Assembly: GCA_002718655.1 (NCBI GenBank)
Contig: PBFM01000017.1
Span: 6,296 to 58,966, forward strand
Reading direction: 5' to 3'
DNA: 52,671 nucleotides
Origin: Fidelibacterota bacterium
GTDB lineage: Bacteria; Fidelibacterota; Marinisomatia; Marinisomatales; UBA1611
The position numbers and the translations under genes are program-made. Below are positions 8,614 through 17,186 of the stretch, in pieces (within the stretch, counting starts at the first letter, position 1; each line of letters starts with the position of its first letter). The notes below the pieces were generated by a model. The model searched no databases. It was not told where the DNA came from and was given only the letters and a program-made list of their open reading frames with translations.

Positions 8614-9605
8614 ATTTTAATCCTTAGCTTTGTTGGAATTGCATAACCTGCAATAAAACAAATCAATGCTAAAAAGCCAATAAGTTGGAATCGGTCTTCA
8701 TATTCAGAAAATTTATGTGTAGAAATTGTTTTCTTTTCCATATTCTCAATTGCTAATAAAATATCTTTGTATGAATCAGCAGAGTTTGAGAATAAAAAAT
8801 AAGACCCATTCCCAATATCTGAAATTTTTTTTAATACATTTTCATTCAAAACTGATGTAATAAGATTCCCATCGCTATTTTTTTTATAGCCTATTTTATT
8901 ATTTTTTTCTTTTATTGGAATAAGACCACCCTTCAATGACCCTACTCCTACTGTGTTAATCATTAATCCAAGGCTTGATGCCTTATTTGCGATTTGTATT
9001 GCTTCTCCATCGTGATCCTCTCCATCTGATACCAAAACAATAACTTTGAATTTATCATCATCCTCTTTATACGCACTTATTGCTGTGTTCAGAGCTGCAC
9101 TTAATACGGTACCTTGGGTAGGAATCATATCACTGTCGATTTCATTTAAAAATAATAATGCAGCTTCATAATCTGTGGTTAGTGGTAAATAAAGATGACT
9201 ACTGCCAGCGAAAACAATAATCGCTACTCTGTCACCTTTTAAATTATTAATTAATTTTCCTAATTCTAATTTAGCTTTTGAAAGTCTTGAAGGCGTAACA
9301 TCTTCAGCGTCCATACTTTTTGATGTGTCTAATGCTATCACTAAATCTATACCTTTTCTTTCAATAGGGGTTACTCTAGTACCCATTTGTGGGCCAGATG
9401 CAGAAAGAATCAATAAACTAGTTCCAAACATTATTAATTGATTTTTTATAGTTATCTTTTTTCTATCGAAATCTTTCATTATATGTTGTATGATATTATC
9501 TGATGCATTTGGAAAAATCGCAACTTTCTTATTCAATCTCCAGAAAAGCCAAATAATGAATTGAACTAAGAAAAAAAACAATACCCATTTATATCGAAAT
9601 GTCAT
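8610..9605 (-). CDS. batB: BatB-like von Willebrand factor A membrane protein
   Basis: A 331-residue protein: two N-terminal transmembrane helices (about 5-23 and 55-70), a VWA domain (about 85-270) and a C-terminal transmembrane helix (about 308-325). The metal-ion-dependent adhesion site is intact, with D93-x-S95-x-S97 in A-L-D-T-S-K-S-M, the Thr of L-P-L-T-T-D, and the S-D-G-E-D-H box. The pair of VWA proteins next to each other followed by a TPR protein is the classical BatA-BatB-BatC order. It is directly joined to batA (one-base overlap), suggesting coupled production of the two subunits. Confidence 0.88.
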   Translation of the reverse strand: MTFRYKWVLFFFLVQFIIWLFWRLNKKVAIFPNASDNIIQHIMKDFDRKKITIKNQLIMFGTSLLILSASGPQMGTRVTPIERKGIDLVIALDTSKSMDAEDVTPSRLSKAKLELGKLINNLKGDRVAIIVFAGSSHLYLPLTTDYEAALLFLNEIDSDMIPTQGTVLSAALNTAISAYKEDDDKFKVIVLVSDGEDHDGEAIQIANKASSLGLMINTVGVGSLKGGLIPIKEKNNKIGYKKNSDGNLITSVLNENVLKKISDIGNGSYFLFSNSADSYKDILLAIENMEKKTISTHKFSEYEDRFQLIGFLALICFIAGYAIPTKLRIKI

Positions 9606-10573
9606 TAAGTACTCAACTTAAAAGTTTTTCTTCTAAAGATTTCCATTATTATTGATAAAAAGACTGCAGGAATTAAAATGAAACCATAAAGCTCACTGTA
9701 TTTTGTATAATTTTTGACATCAATTTCTGAACGCTCTAAATTGCTTATTTCGGAGTAAATTAAATTTAAAGCTTCAACATCAGTTGCTCGAAAATATTTT
9801 CCACCAGTAACCTCAGCAATCTTCATTAAGGTTTCTTCATCAATCTCATTATAGATTAATCCGCGTCCAGGAATACTCGTATAAGATTGATTAGTACCAG
9901 CTCCAATAGTATAAATTTTAACATTGAACTGCTTAGATAGTTCTGCAGCAGTAATAGGATTGATTTCGCCTGAATTATTACTCCCGTCCGATAATAGAAT
10001 CATTACCTTACTCTTAACTTCACTATTTCTGAATCGATTAATCCCATTAGCTATCGCAATACCAATTGCAGTACCATCGTATTCCTTAGATGCTACGCTA
10101 ATTTCGTTAATAAGTTTCTCTAGAATATATTTATCCATAGTTAAAGGACATTGTAAAAACGATTCACCCGCAAAAACCATTATGCCAATTCGGTCTGATT
10201 CTCTCAGCCTTATAAAGTCGATTGCTGTTTTTTTTACTGCTTCTAATCGATTTGGAGTAAAGTCATCTGCTAACATACTAGAGCTTACATCAAGGACTAA
10301 AAGAATATCTATGACATCAGTTGTAGTTTCAGTTATCTCATTAATGAGCCGAGGACGGGAAATGCCTATAACAATTAGTGCCAAAAGCATAATTTGTTGA
10401 ATTAATAAAAAATTATGCTTCCTTGCGCCTGATTTCCGTATCTTTTTTGAAGTCAAGCTTATAGATGGAATCCTTAAAGTTCCCTGCTGATTTTCTCCTA
10501 CCCTTTTGTGCCATAGAAAGAAAATTGGAATTAAAGATAATAGAAGCAAATAGAGTGGGTTTTCAAATTGCAT
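9605..10573 (-). CDS. batA: BatA-like von Willebrand factor A membrane protein
   Basis: A 322-residue protein with N-terminal helices (about 5-22 and 57-73), a VWA domain (about 88-280) and a C-terminal helix (about 296-312). The MIDAS is complete: D95-x-S97-x-S99 in V-L-D-V-S-S-S-M, C-P-L-T-M-D, and L-S-D-G-S-N-N. The start at 10573 follows a 103-base gap and a candidate promoter. In most genomes a MoxR AAA ATPase and a DUF58 protein precede batA; here tatA does, so the chaperone ATPase must be elsewhere or missing. No Shine-Dalgarno is evident. Confidence 0.87.
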   Translation of the reverse strand: MQFENPLYLLLLSLIPIFFLWHKRVGENQQGTLRIPSISLTSKKIRKSGARKHNFLLIQQIMLLALIVIGISRPRLINEITETTTDVIDILLVLDVSSSMLADDFTPNRLEAVKKTAIDFIRLRESDRIGIMVFAGESFLQCPLTMDKYILEKLINEISVASKEYDGTAIGIAIANGINRFRNSEVKSKVMILLSDGSNNSGEINPITAAELSKQFNVKIYTIGAGTNQSYTSIPGRGLIYNEIDEETLMKIAEVTGGKYFRATDVEALNLIYSEISNLERSEIDVKNYTKYSELYGFILIPAVFLSIIMEIFRRKTFKLST

Positions 10574-10598
10574 TTTTGATTATATTTTATATTTGTTG

Positions 10599-10639
10599 AA
10601 CTATCATAGATTTATTAACTGATAACCAGCAAGATAGTT
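10599..10639 (-). promoter_or_regulatory. Candidate batA promoter bracketed by an inverted repeat
   Basis: On the minus strand TTGCTG (10632-10627) and TATGAT (10608-10603) lie 18 bases apart, with the -10 about 30 bases before the batA ATG. A 7-base inverted repeat, GATAGTT at 10633-10639 and AACTATC at 10599-10605, encloses exactly this promoter, one arm overlapping the -10 and the other touching the -35. This could be an operator. The -35 matches consensus at only three positions, so this is a moderate call. Confidence 0.35.
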
Positions 10640-10677
10640 TCTAAAAATATTAAAAGACTATTTAAAATTTATTTTCT

Positions 10678-10872
10678 CTATTCTTCTACCTTATTTTTAT
10701 CTAAATCATCATTAGAATTGACAATTTCTTTTTTACCTGTCTCTACAGCATCTTTGAATTCATTAATTCCTTTTCCAAGACCTCGTGCTAGCTCAGGAAG
10801 TCGTTTTGCTCCAAATAAAAGGAGAATAACTAAAAATATGATTACAAGTTCGCCTGTACCTAGATTAAACAT
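10678..10872 (-). CDS. tatA: Sec-independent translocase subunit TatA/TatE
   Basis: A 64-residue protein with the TatA layout: a short periplasmic N-terminus, one transmembrane helix (about 6-20) ending in L-L-F-G-A-K-R-L-P-E-L-A, the hinge F-G, an amphipathic helix with R-G-L-G-K-G-I-N-E-F-K, and a charged tail. TatA multimers form the pore of the twin-arginine pathway. The short tail favours TatA/E over TatB. tatC is not in the window. It sits 44 bases after the DUF4321 gene, at the end of the long minus-strand run. Confidence 0.93.
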   Translation of the reverse strand: MFNLGTGELVIIFLVILLLFGAKRLPELARGLGKGINEFKDAVETGKKEIVNSNDDLDKNKVEE

Positions 10873-10916
10873 ATGTTAAATTTACAATATGATTATGGAT
10901 TAAGTCCCTAAAATTT

Positions 10917-11204
10917 TTACCTAAAGTATCTTAAGATATAGTAAGAAGTAGCCAAACCGATAATGCTAGTGAAATTAAAATCTACTTCAAGACCAAATTT
11001 AAAAACTAAAATATTTAAATCAATAACTATAACACCAAACTCATTACCTATACTGCTACCAATATCAAATGTGATACTTGTTAAAAAAAAGTCTTTTACT
11101 ACCCCCTCTGGCAAAGCCCATCCAATTAAATTACCTATGACACCACCAATTATTGCACCAATTAACAAACCTATAATAATTAGTGATACATCCCTATTCC
11201 TCAT
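10917..11204 (-). CDS. DUF4321 family small membrane protein
   Basis: A 95-residue protein with two clear membrane helices: a Gly-rich first one (about 8-30, I-G-L-L-I-G-A-I-I-G-G-V-I-G) and a last one (about 75-92). Between them is a stretch ending F-G-L-E-V-D-F-N-F-T-S-I-I-G-L. This glycine-rich helix plus an F-G-L...S-I-I-G end is the DUF4321 pattern. The function is unknown. It lies 8 bases after pssA, so co-transcription with phospholipid synthesis genes is likely. Confidence 0.75.
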   Translation of the reverse strand: MRNRDVSLIIIGLLIGAIIGGVIGNLIGWALPEGVVKDFFLTSITFDIGSSIGNEFGVIVIDLNILVFKFGLEVDFNFTSIIGLATSYYILRYFR

Positions 11205-11212
11205 TTTATACC

Positions 11213-11938
11213 TTAGGTTTTAGTTTGGAGGTTGTTTTTTTGAGAATGAATAAGCCAATGTAAAATATTCCAAAAAATAAATAGTAAGGCAATTGGAAAC
11301 AATATTAAGCCTTTTAGAATTATTATGCTTATTGATGATAAAATAAAAATTATAAGAAGGATTGTATTACTGCGACCCGATTTAAATGATAAAATTGGAA
11401 ATTTTATAAAATGTATAGGACTTATCATTAAGATACTTACTCCTGCCACAAGCATTAGAGCGGTTCTAGGGTCTCCATAATCACGATCCAACTGATAATT
11501 AAAGTATAAGTAAGAAAAAAGAGTAATAGCAGCAACGGGTGTAGTAAGCCCTCGGGTATAGTTTTTTGATAAGCCTGATTGCTGATCTATATTAAATCTA
11601 GCCAACCTAATTGTGCCAAACATTAGAGGCATAAATGATATTACAAGACCAATTAATGGATGAAGTCCATCGACATATAGAGAATAAATAAGAATTGATG
11701 GAGCTACACAAAATGATATAGTATCTGCCATTGAATCAAATTCCATACCAAAACGAGATGTTATGCCTAACATTCGTGCTAATTTTCCATCAAAAACATC
11801 GAAAATACCTGCAAAAATAACAGCAATACCTGCTTTAAGTGGATTCCCATTAATTATCAAACCAATGGATAAAAAACCTAAGAACATATTTACTAAAGTA
11901 ATAATATTCGGGATGAAATTTTTGGGTTTATTTTTCAT
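11213..11938 (-). CDS. pssA: CDP-diacylglycerol-serine O-phosphatidyltransferase
   Basis: The enzyme makes phosphatidylserine from CDP-diacylglycerol and serine. The CDP-alcohol phosphotransferase signature is complete: Asp47, then D50-G51-x2-A54-R55-x8-G64-x3-D68-x3-D72. Six or so hydrophobic helices cover the rest of the 241 residues. This membrane type (type II PssA) is typical of FCB and Gram-positive bacteria. It follows psd by 12 bases, so the two successive steps to phosphatidylethanolamine are encoded side by side. Confidence 0.92.
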   Translation of the reverse strand: MKNKPKNFIPNIITLVNMFLGFLSIGLIINGNPLKAGIAVIFAGIFDVFDGKLARMLGITSRFGMEFDSMADTISFCVAPSILIYSLYVDGLHPLIGLVISFMPLMFGTIRLARFNIDQQSGLSKNYTRGLTTPVAAITLFSYLYFNYQLDRDYGDPRTALMLVAGVSILMISPIHFIKFPILSFKSGRSNTILLIIFILSSISIIILKGLILFPIALLFIFWNILHWLIHSQKNNLQTKT

Positions 11939-11950
11939 AAGGTTTTTATT

Positions 11951-12583
11951 TTAGTAGGTGCCAATAATAGATTGGTTCCCAATTACTTTTTGACCGGGTT
12001 TAATTTTTATTTTGATGCTGGAAGGAATCATCAAATCGATTCTTGAACCAAATAGCATAAACCCTAAACGCTCTCCCATAAGCATATTTTGACCCTTATT
12101 TGCATAGCAGATTATGCGACGTGCTAGTAATCCTGTTATTTGGATTATTCTAACTCTGCCAATTTCTGTCATTAATTCAATTGTATTTCGTTCATTTTCA
12201 TCACACGCTTTATGGTTAAAAGCTAACAAAAATTTACCTTCATTATATTTTATATCCAAAATTGAACCATTTAGAGGCATCCTGTTGACATGTACGTTAA
12301 AAATATTTAGGAAAATGGAAATTGCATATACTTCTCCTAATTTTTCATCATCAATTATATCAACTCTTATTACTTTACCATCTGCAGGTGAGATAATAAG
12401 ATTAGAACCATCCGGTGGGATTCTTTTTGGGTCTCGAAAAAAATTCAAACAAAATAAAAGAGCTCCTATCATCAAAATTAAGATGGAATAATTAATTACG
12501 TTTGATGCCCAGAGTAAAATAGCTAACAAATTAAATACTAATAAAAAGTATATAATTTTTTTCCCTTCTTTTGCTATAACCAC
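11951..12583 (-). CDS. psd: Phosphatidylserine decarboxylase (short form)
   Basis: The enzyme decarboxylates phosphatidylserine to phosphatidylethanolamine using a pyruvoyl group formed by self-cleavage. Visible marks: F-F-R-D-P-K-R near 48, I-S-P-A-D-G-K near 65, N-V-H-V-N-R near 96, N-E-R-N near 130, A-R-R-I near 154, and the cleavage site G179-S180 in L-F-G-S-R. Two membrane helices at the N-terminus anchor it. At 210 residues it is the short (about 200-230 residue) form with F-G-S rather than the L-G-S-T of the longer E. coli-like form. It is preceded by degQ and followed by pssA. Confidence 0.93.
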   Translation of the reverse strand: MVIAKEGKKIIYFLLVFNLLAILLWASNVINYSILILMIGALLFCLNFFRDPKRIPPDGSNLIISPADGKVIRVDIIDDEKLGEVYAISIFLNIFNVHVNRMPLNGSILDIKYNEGKFLLAFNHKACDENERNTIELMTEIGRVRIIQITGLLARRIICYANKGQNMLMGERLGFMLFGSRIDLMIPSSIKIKIKPGQKVIGNQSIIGTY

Positions 12584-12585
12584 TG

Positions 12586-13671
12586 TTATTTTACCAATTT
12601 ATATTTTCCAAGAGTAATCCTAAAGTTTTTATACTTCCCATCCCTAAAAATTCTTAATGAAATTTCATCACCAGAACGTAAATCATCCTCTAATATGATT
12701 GTTCTAATATCTCTTGGCCTATTTACATTTTTTTCATTAGCTGTCAGAATTATATCTCCTGGTTCTAATCCCGCTCTTTCAGCCTGACTATTTTTTGCAA
12801 CCTCTACAATAATTACACCTTTTGCAAAGGGTAAATCTAGGTATCTTGAAATGCTCCTAGTAATAGTTTGCACTACCATTCCAGTTGAATAGCCTCTATC
12901 AATCTCACCTGTTACTCGCAACTCTTCAACTATTCGTTTTGCATTATTGATAGGGATGGCGAATCCAATTCCAGTAGAGCCTCTATTTGTATCATTATCT
13001 TTGAAAATAAATGTGTTTATACCAATAACTTCACCAAGTGAATTAACTAAAGGGCCACCCGAGTTTCCAGGATTAATAGCTGCATCTGTTTGAATCATAT
13101 CTTGGAAGACCTTACCTGATTTTTGCAACCCAAAATCCATATTAGTAGCACTAATTATTCCCAAGCTAGCAGATGGATTATTGCTTACGGTGAAAAGTTC
13201 GAAAGGATTACCTAATGCAATAACCCATTCACCAATCAATAACTCATCTGAATTTGCTAATTTGGCATACGGAAAATCATTTCCATACAATTTTAATAAT
13301 GCTAAATCAGATGTTTCATCTGAACCGATAATGTCAGCTTTGAACTCATCACCTCCTGGTAATGTAACAGTGACTTTTTGGGCCTTTTCAATAACATGGT
13401 GATTTGTAATAACAAAGCCATCTGGACTAATTATTACTCCACTTCCTGATGTATGCATAGGATAGATTTCTTTTGGAAACATAAAACCAAAAAAAGGATC
13501 ATAAGACAAAGATTCCATTTGATGCTCAACATTAATACTTGCTACAGCTGGTCCTACTTTTTCTATGGCACGTGTGATAGCCGTATGCCTTGAATTTCCT
13601 ATATCGTTTGAAGAACATTTAGCAATAAAAAGGAAACAAATACTGATTGCTATTTTATGTGAATTAGTCAT
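12586..13671 (-). CDS. HtrA/DegQ-type periplasmic serine protease with one PDZ domain
   Basis: A 361-residue protease: N-terminal export signal (1-19), trypsin-like domain (about 30-240) with the catalytic triad His92 (T-N-H-H-V), Asp122 (S-D-L-A-L-L-K) and Ser204 (G-N-S-G-G-P-L), then one PDZ domain (about 255-350, with G-L-E-P-G-D-I-I-L). One PDZ instead of two makes it DegS/HtrA-like rather than DegP. A Cys at residue 19 after F-I-A-K could suggest a lipoprotein, but Lys at -1 does not fit a lipobox. It likely degrades or senses misfolded envelope proteins. It overlaps truA by 8 bases. Confidence 0.9.
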   Translation of the reverse strand: MTNSHKIAISICFLFIAKCSSNDIGNSRHTAITRAIEKVGPAVASINVEHQMESLSYDPFFGFMFPKEIYPMHTSGSGVIISPDGFVITNHHVIEKAQKVTVTLPGGDEFKADIIGSDETSDLALLKLYGNDFPYAKLANSDELLIGEWVIALGNPFELFTVSNNPSASLGIISATNMDFGLQKSGKVFQDMIQTDAAINPGNSGGPLVNSLGEVIGINTFIFKDNDTNRGSTGIGFAIPINNAKRIVEELRVTGEIDRGYSTGMVVQTITRSISRYLDLPFAKGVIIVEVAKNSQAERAGLEPGDIILTANEKNVNRPRDIRTIILEDDLRSGDEISLRIFRDGKYKNFRITLGKYKLVK

Positions 13672-14395
13672 AAATAACTTGCTCTAAAATTAGACCTTGA
13701 GGTGGAGCTTTAAATATTTTTACGCTTTTTCTTGGTTTTTTAATTAAAAAATAAAAGTCATTTTGGGATAACCTTCCCGCATTTACTGCAATCATTGAGC
13801 CAACCAAATACCTTATCATATGATGCAAATATCTATTTGCGGCACTTTTATAAACAATCATATTTCCATCACATATCCATTCACTAATATATACTTCACA
13901 AACAGTGCTACTAATTTCTGAGTTAAATTTACAGAAAGATAAAAAGTCATGTATGCCAAGTATTTTTGAAGAAAGTTCATTTAATAAATCTAAATCTAAT
14001 AATTCAGAAAAAATCCAACATTGGTTCCTATACAAAAGTGACTCAGTTGAAATACATTGGTATCTATAAATCCGTTTTCTAGCGTGGAATCTTGAATGAA
14101 AATCACTATCGACTGGTTTCACATCCATAATGCGACAATCAATAGGTAAATTTGAATTCATTGCATTTTTTATTTCATAGTCTTTCAGTGAAGTATTTAA
14201 ATCAATGTGTGCTACCTGGGCCCAAGCATGTACACCAGTATCAGTTCTACCAGACCCATAAACTTTAATTTTTTGATTAAATATTTTTGTTAAAACTTTT
14301 TCCAATTCACCTTGCACAGTTCTGGGATATTTTTGTGTCTGCCATCCAGAATAAGCAGCACCATCATATTGAATTATTAATTTATATCTAGACAA
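13664..14395 (-). CDS. truA: tRNA pseudouridine(38-40) synthase TruA
   Basis: TruA isomerises uridines 38, 39 and 40 in the anticodon arm. The catalytic Asp52 lies in G-S-G-R-T-D-T-G-V-H-A, and the N-terminal Y-D-G-A-A-Y-S-G-W-Q-T box is intact. The 243 residues are usual. It overlaps the upstream ecfT by 8 bases; the ecfT-truA pair is also seen in Firmicutes. Confidence 0.95.
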   Translation of the reverse strand: MSRYKLIIQYDGAAYSGWQTQKYPRTVQGELEKVLTKIFNQKIKVYGSGRTDTGVHAWAQVAHIDLNTSLKDYEIKNAMNSNLPIDCRIMDVKPVDSDFHSRFHARKRIYRYQCISTESLLYRNQCWIFSELLDLDLLNELSSKILGIHDFLSFCKFNSEISSTVCEVYISEWICDGNMIVYKSAANRYLHHMIRYLVGSMIAVNAGRLSQNDFYFLIKKPRKSVKIFKAPPQGLILEQVIYD

Positions 14396-15101
14396 AACTA
14401 TGTATACTAGATAAAAATAAAACTAGAAAAAAACAAATATAAACATCGAACAAACTAAATTTTATGTGTGGATAGACACTTCTCCTTGCACTCTTTCCAT
14501 ATCCTCGCATAACCATATTTTCAACAATTTTTTCAGTACTATTCAAATTTAGTAAAATATAATCTGGAATTGATTTTGAAATATTAATTGTATTTTTCAG
14601 TTTTGAATTTTCTGGAGCTTTTGAAATAGCTTTCTGGGCACGTGAGATATCAAACCATATCTGTTTCGTGCTTGGAAATAATCTTAAAGTAAGCTCAAAG
14701 AATAAAATAATTTTATCCAACCAAATTATATTTATTTTTGAATCATACCATAATCCTCTAACTGCAATCAGCAAATTATTTGATTGTTTTTCTGTAATGT
14801 ATATGGACATAACAAGTATCATAGCATAAAGCCGCACGGTTGCATACATTACATCTTTTGCAATGATATTAATTGATTTAGCGGTCAAAATTGTTGAAAT
14901 AATAAAAAAGATTAATCCTGATATAGGTAGATAAAATAAAAATGGTTTAAAATTGCTCCATAATTCTTTACTTAATGGCCATTTATAGATAAGAATTATT
15001 ATTATAAAACATAGGTGCATAAGAAATACTTCCATAGTAGTTGAAACCATTATTGAAAGAGAGAATAAAACATAAATAAATAATCTAGTAATAGGATTCA
15101 C
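14388..15101 (-). CDS. Energy-coupling factor transporter transmembrane protein (EcfT/CbiQ family)
   Basis: A 237-residue membrane protein with about five hydrophobic helices (roughly 6-35, 50-70, 85-103, 125-143, 212-235) and a cytoplasmic loop with two coupling-helix-like motifs: S-R-A-Q-K near 155 and M-R-G-Y-G near 198. These correspond to the A-R-x-R-G and A-x-x-x-R-G-Y type motifs by which EcfT proteins contact the ATPases. EcfT joins EcfA ATPases to a substrate-binding S component in vitamin and metal uptake. No EcfA ATPase or S component is in the window, so partners must be encoded elsewhere. Its position before truA supports the call, since that neighbour pair recurs in other phyla. 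Sequence divergence keeps the confidence moderate. Confidence 0.7.
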   Translation of the reverse strand: MNPITRLFIYVLFSLSIMVSTTMEVFLMHLCFIIIILIYKWPLSKELWSNFKPFLFYLPISGLIFFIISTILTAKSINIIAKDVMYATVRLYAMILVMSIYITEKQSNNLLIAVRGLWYDSKINIIWLDKIILFFELTLRLFPSTKQIWFDISRAQKAISKAPENSKLKNTINISKSIPDYILLNLNSTEKIVENMVMRGYGKSARRSVYPHIKFSLFDVYICFFLVLFLSSIHSFV

Positions 15102-15108
15102 AGAACAA

Positions 15109-15699
15109 TTAAAAGCTTAGACTTAATAAAACATAACTAGATTTATAAGTGAAAACAGGAGTAAATGTAATGTTCTCTGATCTTAATATATAAAGTGTGT
15201 TTATGCCAGAAATTATATGATTTAGAATAATCGTGCCTAAAATATACTCTCCTGTTTTTTTTAGATAATCACTCTTAATTCGCATTTCTTCAAACTTTTG
15301 CATATTACCATATTCGTTCCATTGCCATCTATCATTTTCATTGTAAAGCTCATCAAACTCTCTCCACCTTAAGTGTTCAGCATTGTGCTGTTCAATATTT
15401 AAATAATTACCAATGTCTACCCAATACTTATGGCCTTTGTCTTCAGATTCCACACCAGCATACTGTGCTGCGAATGCTGTGTACTTTAGCTTCTCATTAT
15501 AGGAGGATAAATATGAAGCAGCACAAGCTGTCCATAATGATATTTCAACACTTGAAAATATTCTCGCTGTCTTTTTTTTACCTAAAGTTTTTTGTCCCCA
15601 CCCTGGAATTATTAATGATTGCATAATGGGGTTTGTCTTTTTTATCTGCCCAAATGCACAGCACCAAACAAAAATAAAAAAAATTAATCTTTTCTGCAT
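15109..15699 (-). CDS. DUF5683-type envelope protein
   Basis: I choose the ATG at 15699 (M-Q-K-R-L-I-F-F) over an upstream frame start at 15738, because it gives a clean signal peptide and reduces overlap with lnt to 16 bases. The mature part begins with P-I-M-Q-S-L-I-I-P-G-W-G-Q, the conserved S-x-x-x-P-G-x-G-Q motif of DUF5683, followed by hydrophobic helices (about 32-52 and near 155) and a Trp/Tyr/Glu-rich central region with W-R-E-F-D-E and W-Q-W-N-E. The function is unknown; these proteins are common in the FCB group and sit in or near the envelope. Confidence 0.65.
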   Translation of the reverse strand: MQKRLIFFIFVWCCAFGQIKKTNPIMQSLIIPGWGQKTLGKKKTARIFSSVEISLWTACAASYLSSYNEKLKYTAFAAQYAGVESEDKGHKYWVDIGNYLNIEQHNAEHLRWREFDELYNENDRWQWNEYGNMQKFEEMRIKSDYLKKTGEYILGTIILNHIISGINTLYILRSENITFTPVFTYKSSYVLLSLSF

Positions 15700-17186
15700 G
15701 ATAATAATGGACCTATATAAACTGTAAGAATAAAACAAATTACGGCAAAAACATCGCCATATTTTGTATAAAAAGTACCTGTGTCTCTAATAATTAAATT
15801 ATGATTGAAAACTGCTTTTTTTCCTAAACTAATTTTTTTTTCGACATTCCCAGTTGGTAAAATAATTCCAGATATACCAGTATTCCCACAACGAACTATT
15901 GGCACGCGATTTTCAATAGCCCTAAGTCTAGCATGCTCGAAATGCTGTAATGGACCAGATGATTTTCCAAGCCACCCATCGTTTGCCTGTAACATTAATA
16001 ATTGTGCACCATTTTTAACAAAGTTTCTTGCATACCTTGGCAAACTAGATTCATAACATATCAAATTTGAAAATTTTGTTTTATTTCTGTGGAATATTTT
16101 ATAATCATTACCACCTTTAAAAACCCCCCTTTCTAAATTTAAATTTAAATTTACAAGCGGATGAAATAAAGAGGGAACTAAATCATATTCAGCAAATGGC
16201 ACAAGATGAATCTTATTATACATTTCAAAATTTTTACCAGGTTGCATATACATAGCACTATTATAATATGATTTAACGCCAGAAGAGTCAATTTCTCGAT
16301 CAACTGTTCCAATTAGTATCGGTATCTTACTATTATTCACTACTGATTGTAATTTATTTCTAATTTGATTGTTTATTCTTAAATATGTTGGTAATGCAGT
16401 TTCAGGAAATAAAATTAATTCTGGATTTAATTTGATAGCCTCTGTATGCAGTGAGTCCATAAGTTTAAATTTCATATGCCTTGTAGAAATATCCCACTTT
16501 TGATTTGGATCAATATTAGGTTGAATTACAGAGACATTTAAATGATGATAATCTTTAGGATTCTGATGAAGCTTAATTTTCCATAACCCAAATAGAATTA
16601 ATAAAATAGAAAATGAAATGAAGTAAAATATATTGGATTTTTGAATTTTTTGTACATAAAAATGATAATAAATCAAAGCATTAGTAAATATGATTATAAA
16701 TGTTATTCCATAGGTTCCAGTTACTTCAATTATTTGTAGCAAAACTAGCATATCCATCTGTGTAAGTGCTAAATTACCCCAGGGGAAACCTAAAGGTCCA
16801 AAACTTCTGACCCATTCCAATGATACTATCATAAAAGGAAGAATGATTAAGCGATATTTTCCTCCATTTATTAAACCAATCATTGCACCTGCAATACCCC
16901 AGAATATTGAAAGATAAAGGGCTGCAAACAATAGTGATATCAAAACTACAATAAATGGAGCACCAGAATTTGTAGCTATCCAATAATTAGATGTGATATT
17001 ATAAATAATACCAAAAAGATAACCAGATTTAAAATTTATTTTGGATTCATTACAAAACCATGAATGGAATAGTGGAATAAAACCGATATAAGCTAATATT
17101 CCTAGATGTAGGTGTGGATGATATGTTAATCCAATTATTACTCCAGAAATGATTGATGATTTCCAAGGAGAGAGAAAATGCATCAC
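15684..17186 (-). CDS. lnt: Apolipoprotein N-acyltransferase
   Basis: Lnt adds the third acyl chain to the N-terminal cysteine of lipoproteins in the inner membrane. The N-terminal 200 residues carry about six transmembrane helices, followed by the nitrilase-like periplasmic domain. The catalytic triad is visible: Glu262 in F-P-E-T-A-L-P, Lys325 in Y-N-K-I-H-L-V-P, and Cys377 in L-I-C-Y-E-S, matching E. coli 267/335/387. Also present is R-A-I-E-N-R-V-P-I-V-R near 430. Its presence indicates diderm lipoprotein processing. It overlaps ruvX by 4 bases. Confidence 0.95.
   Translation of the reverse strand: MMHFLSPWKSSIISGVIIGLTYHPHLHLGILAYIGFIPLFHSWFCNESKINFKSGYLFGIIYNITSNYWIATNSGAPFIVVLISLLFAALYLSIFWGIAGAMIGLINGGKYRLIILPFMIVSLEWVRSFGPLGFPWGNLALTQMDMLVLLQIIEVTGTYGITFIIIFTNALIYYHFYVQKIQKSNIFYFISFSILLILFGLWKIKLHQNPKDYHHLNVSVIQPNIDPNQKWDISTRHMKFKLMDSLHTEAIKLNPELILFPETALPTYLRINNQIRNKLQSVVNNSKIPILIGTVDREIDSSGVKSYYNSAMYMQPGKNFEMYNKIHLVPFAEYDLVPSLFHPLVNLNLNLERGVFKGGNDYKIFHRNKTKFSNLICYESSLPRYARNFVKNGAQLLMLQANDGWLGKSSGPLQHFEHARLRAIENRVPIVRCGNTGISGIILPTGNVEKKISLGKKAVFNHNLIIRDTGTFYTKYGDVFAVICFILTVYIGPLLSCRKD

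Noticed and set aside
9924-10400. 158-codon plus-strand open frame
   Set aside because: Fully antisense to the VWA domain of batA, with Ser/Ile/Leu-rich composition expected of a complementary shadow.
12586-13671. Lipoprotein signal in the HtrA-like protease
   Set aside because: The Cys at residue 19 is preceded by Lys, which does not fit the lipobox; a normal signal or anchor is more likely.
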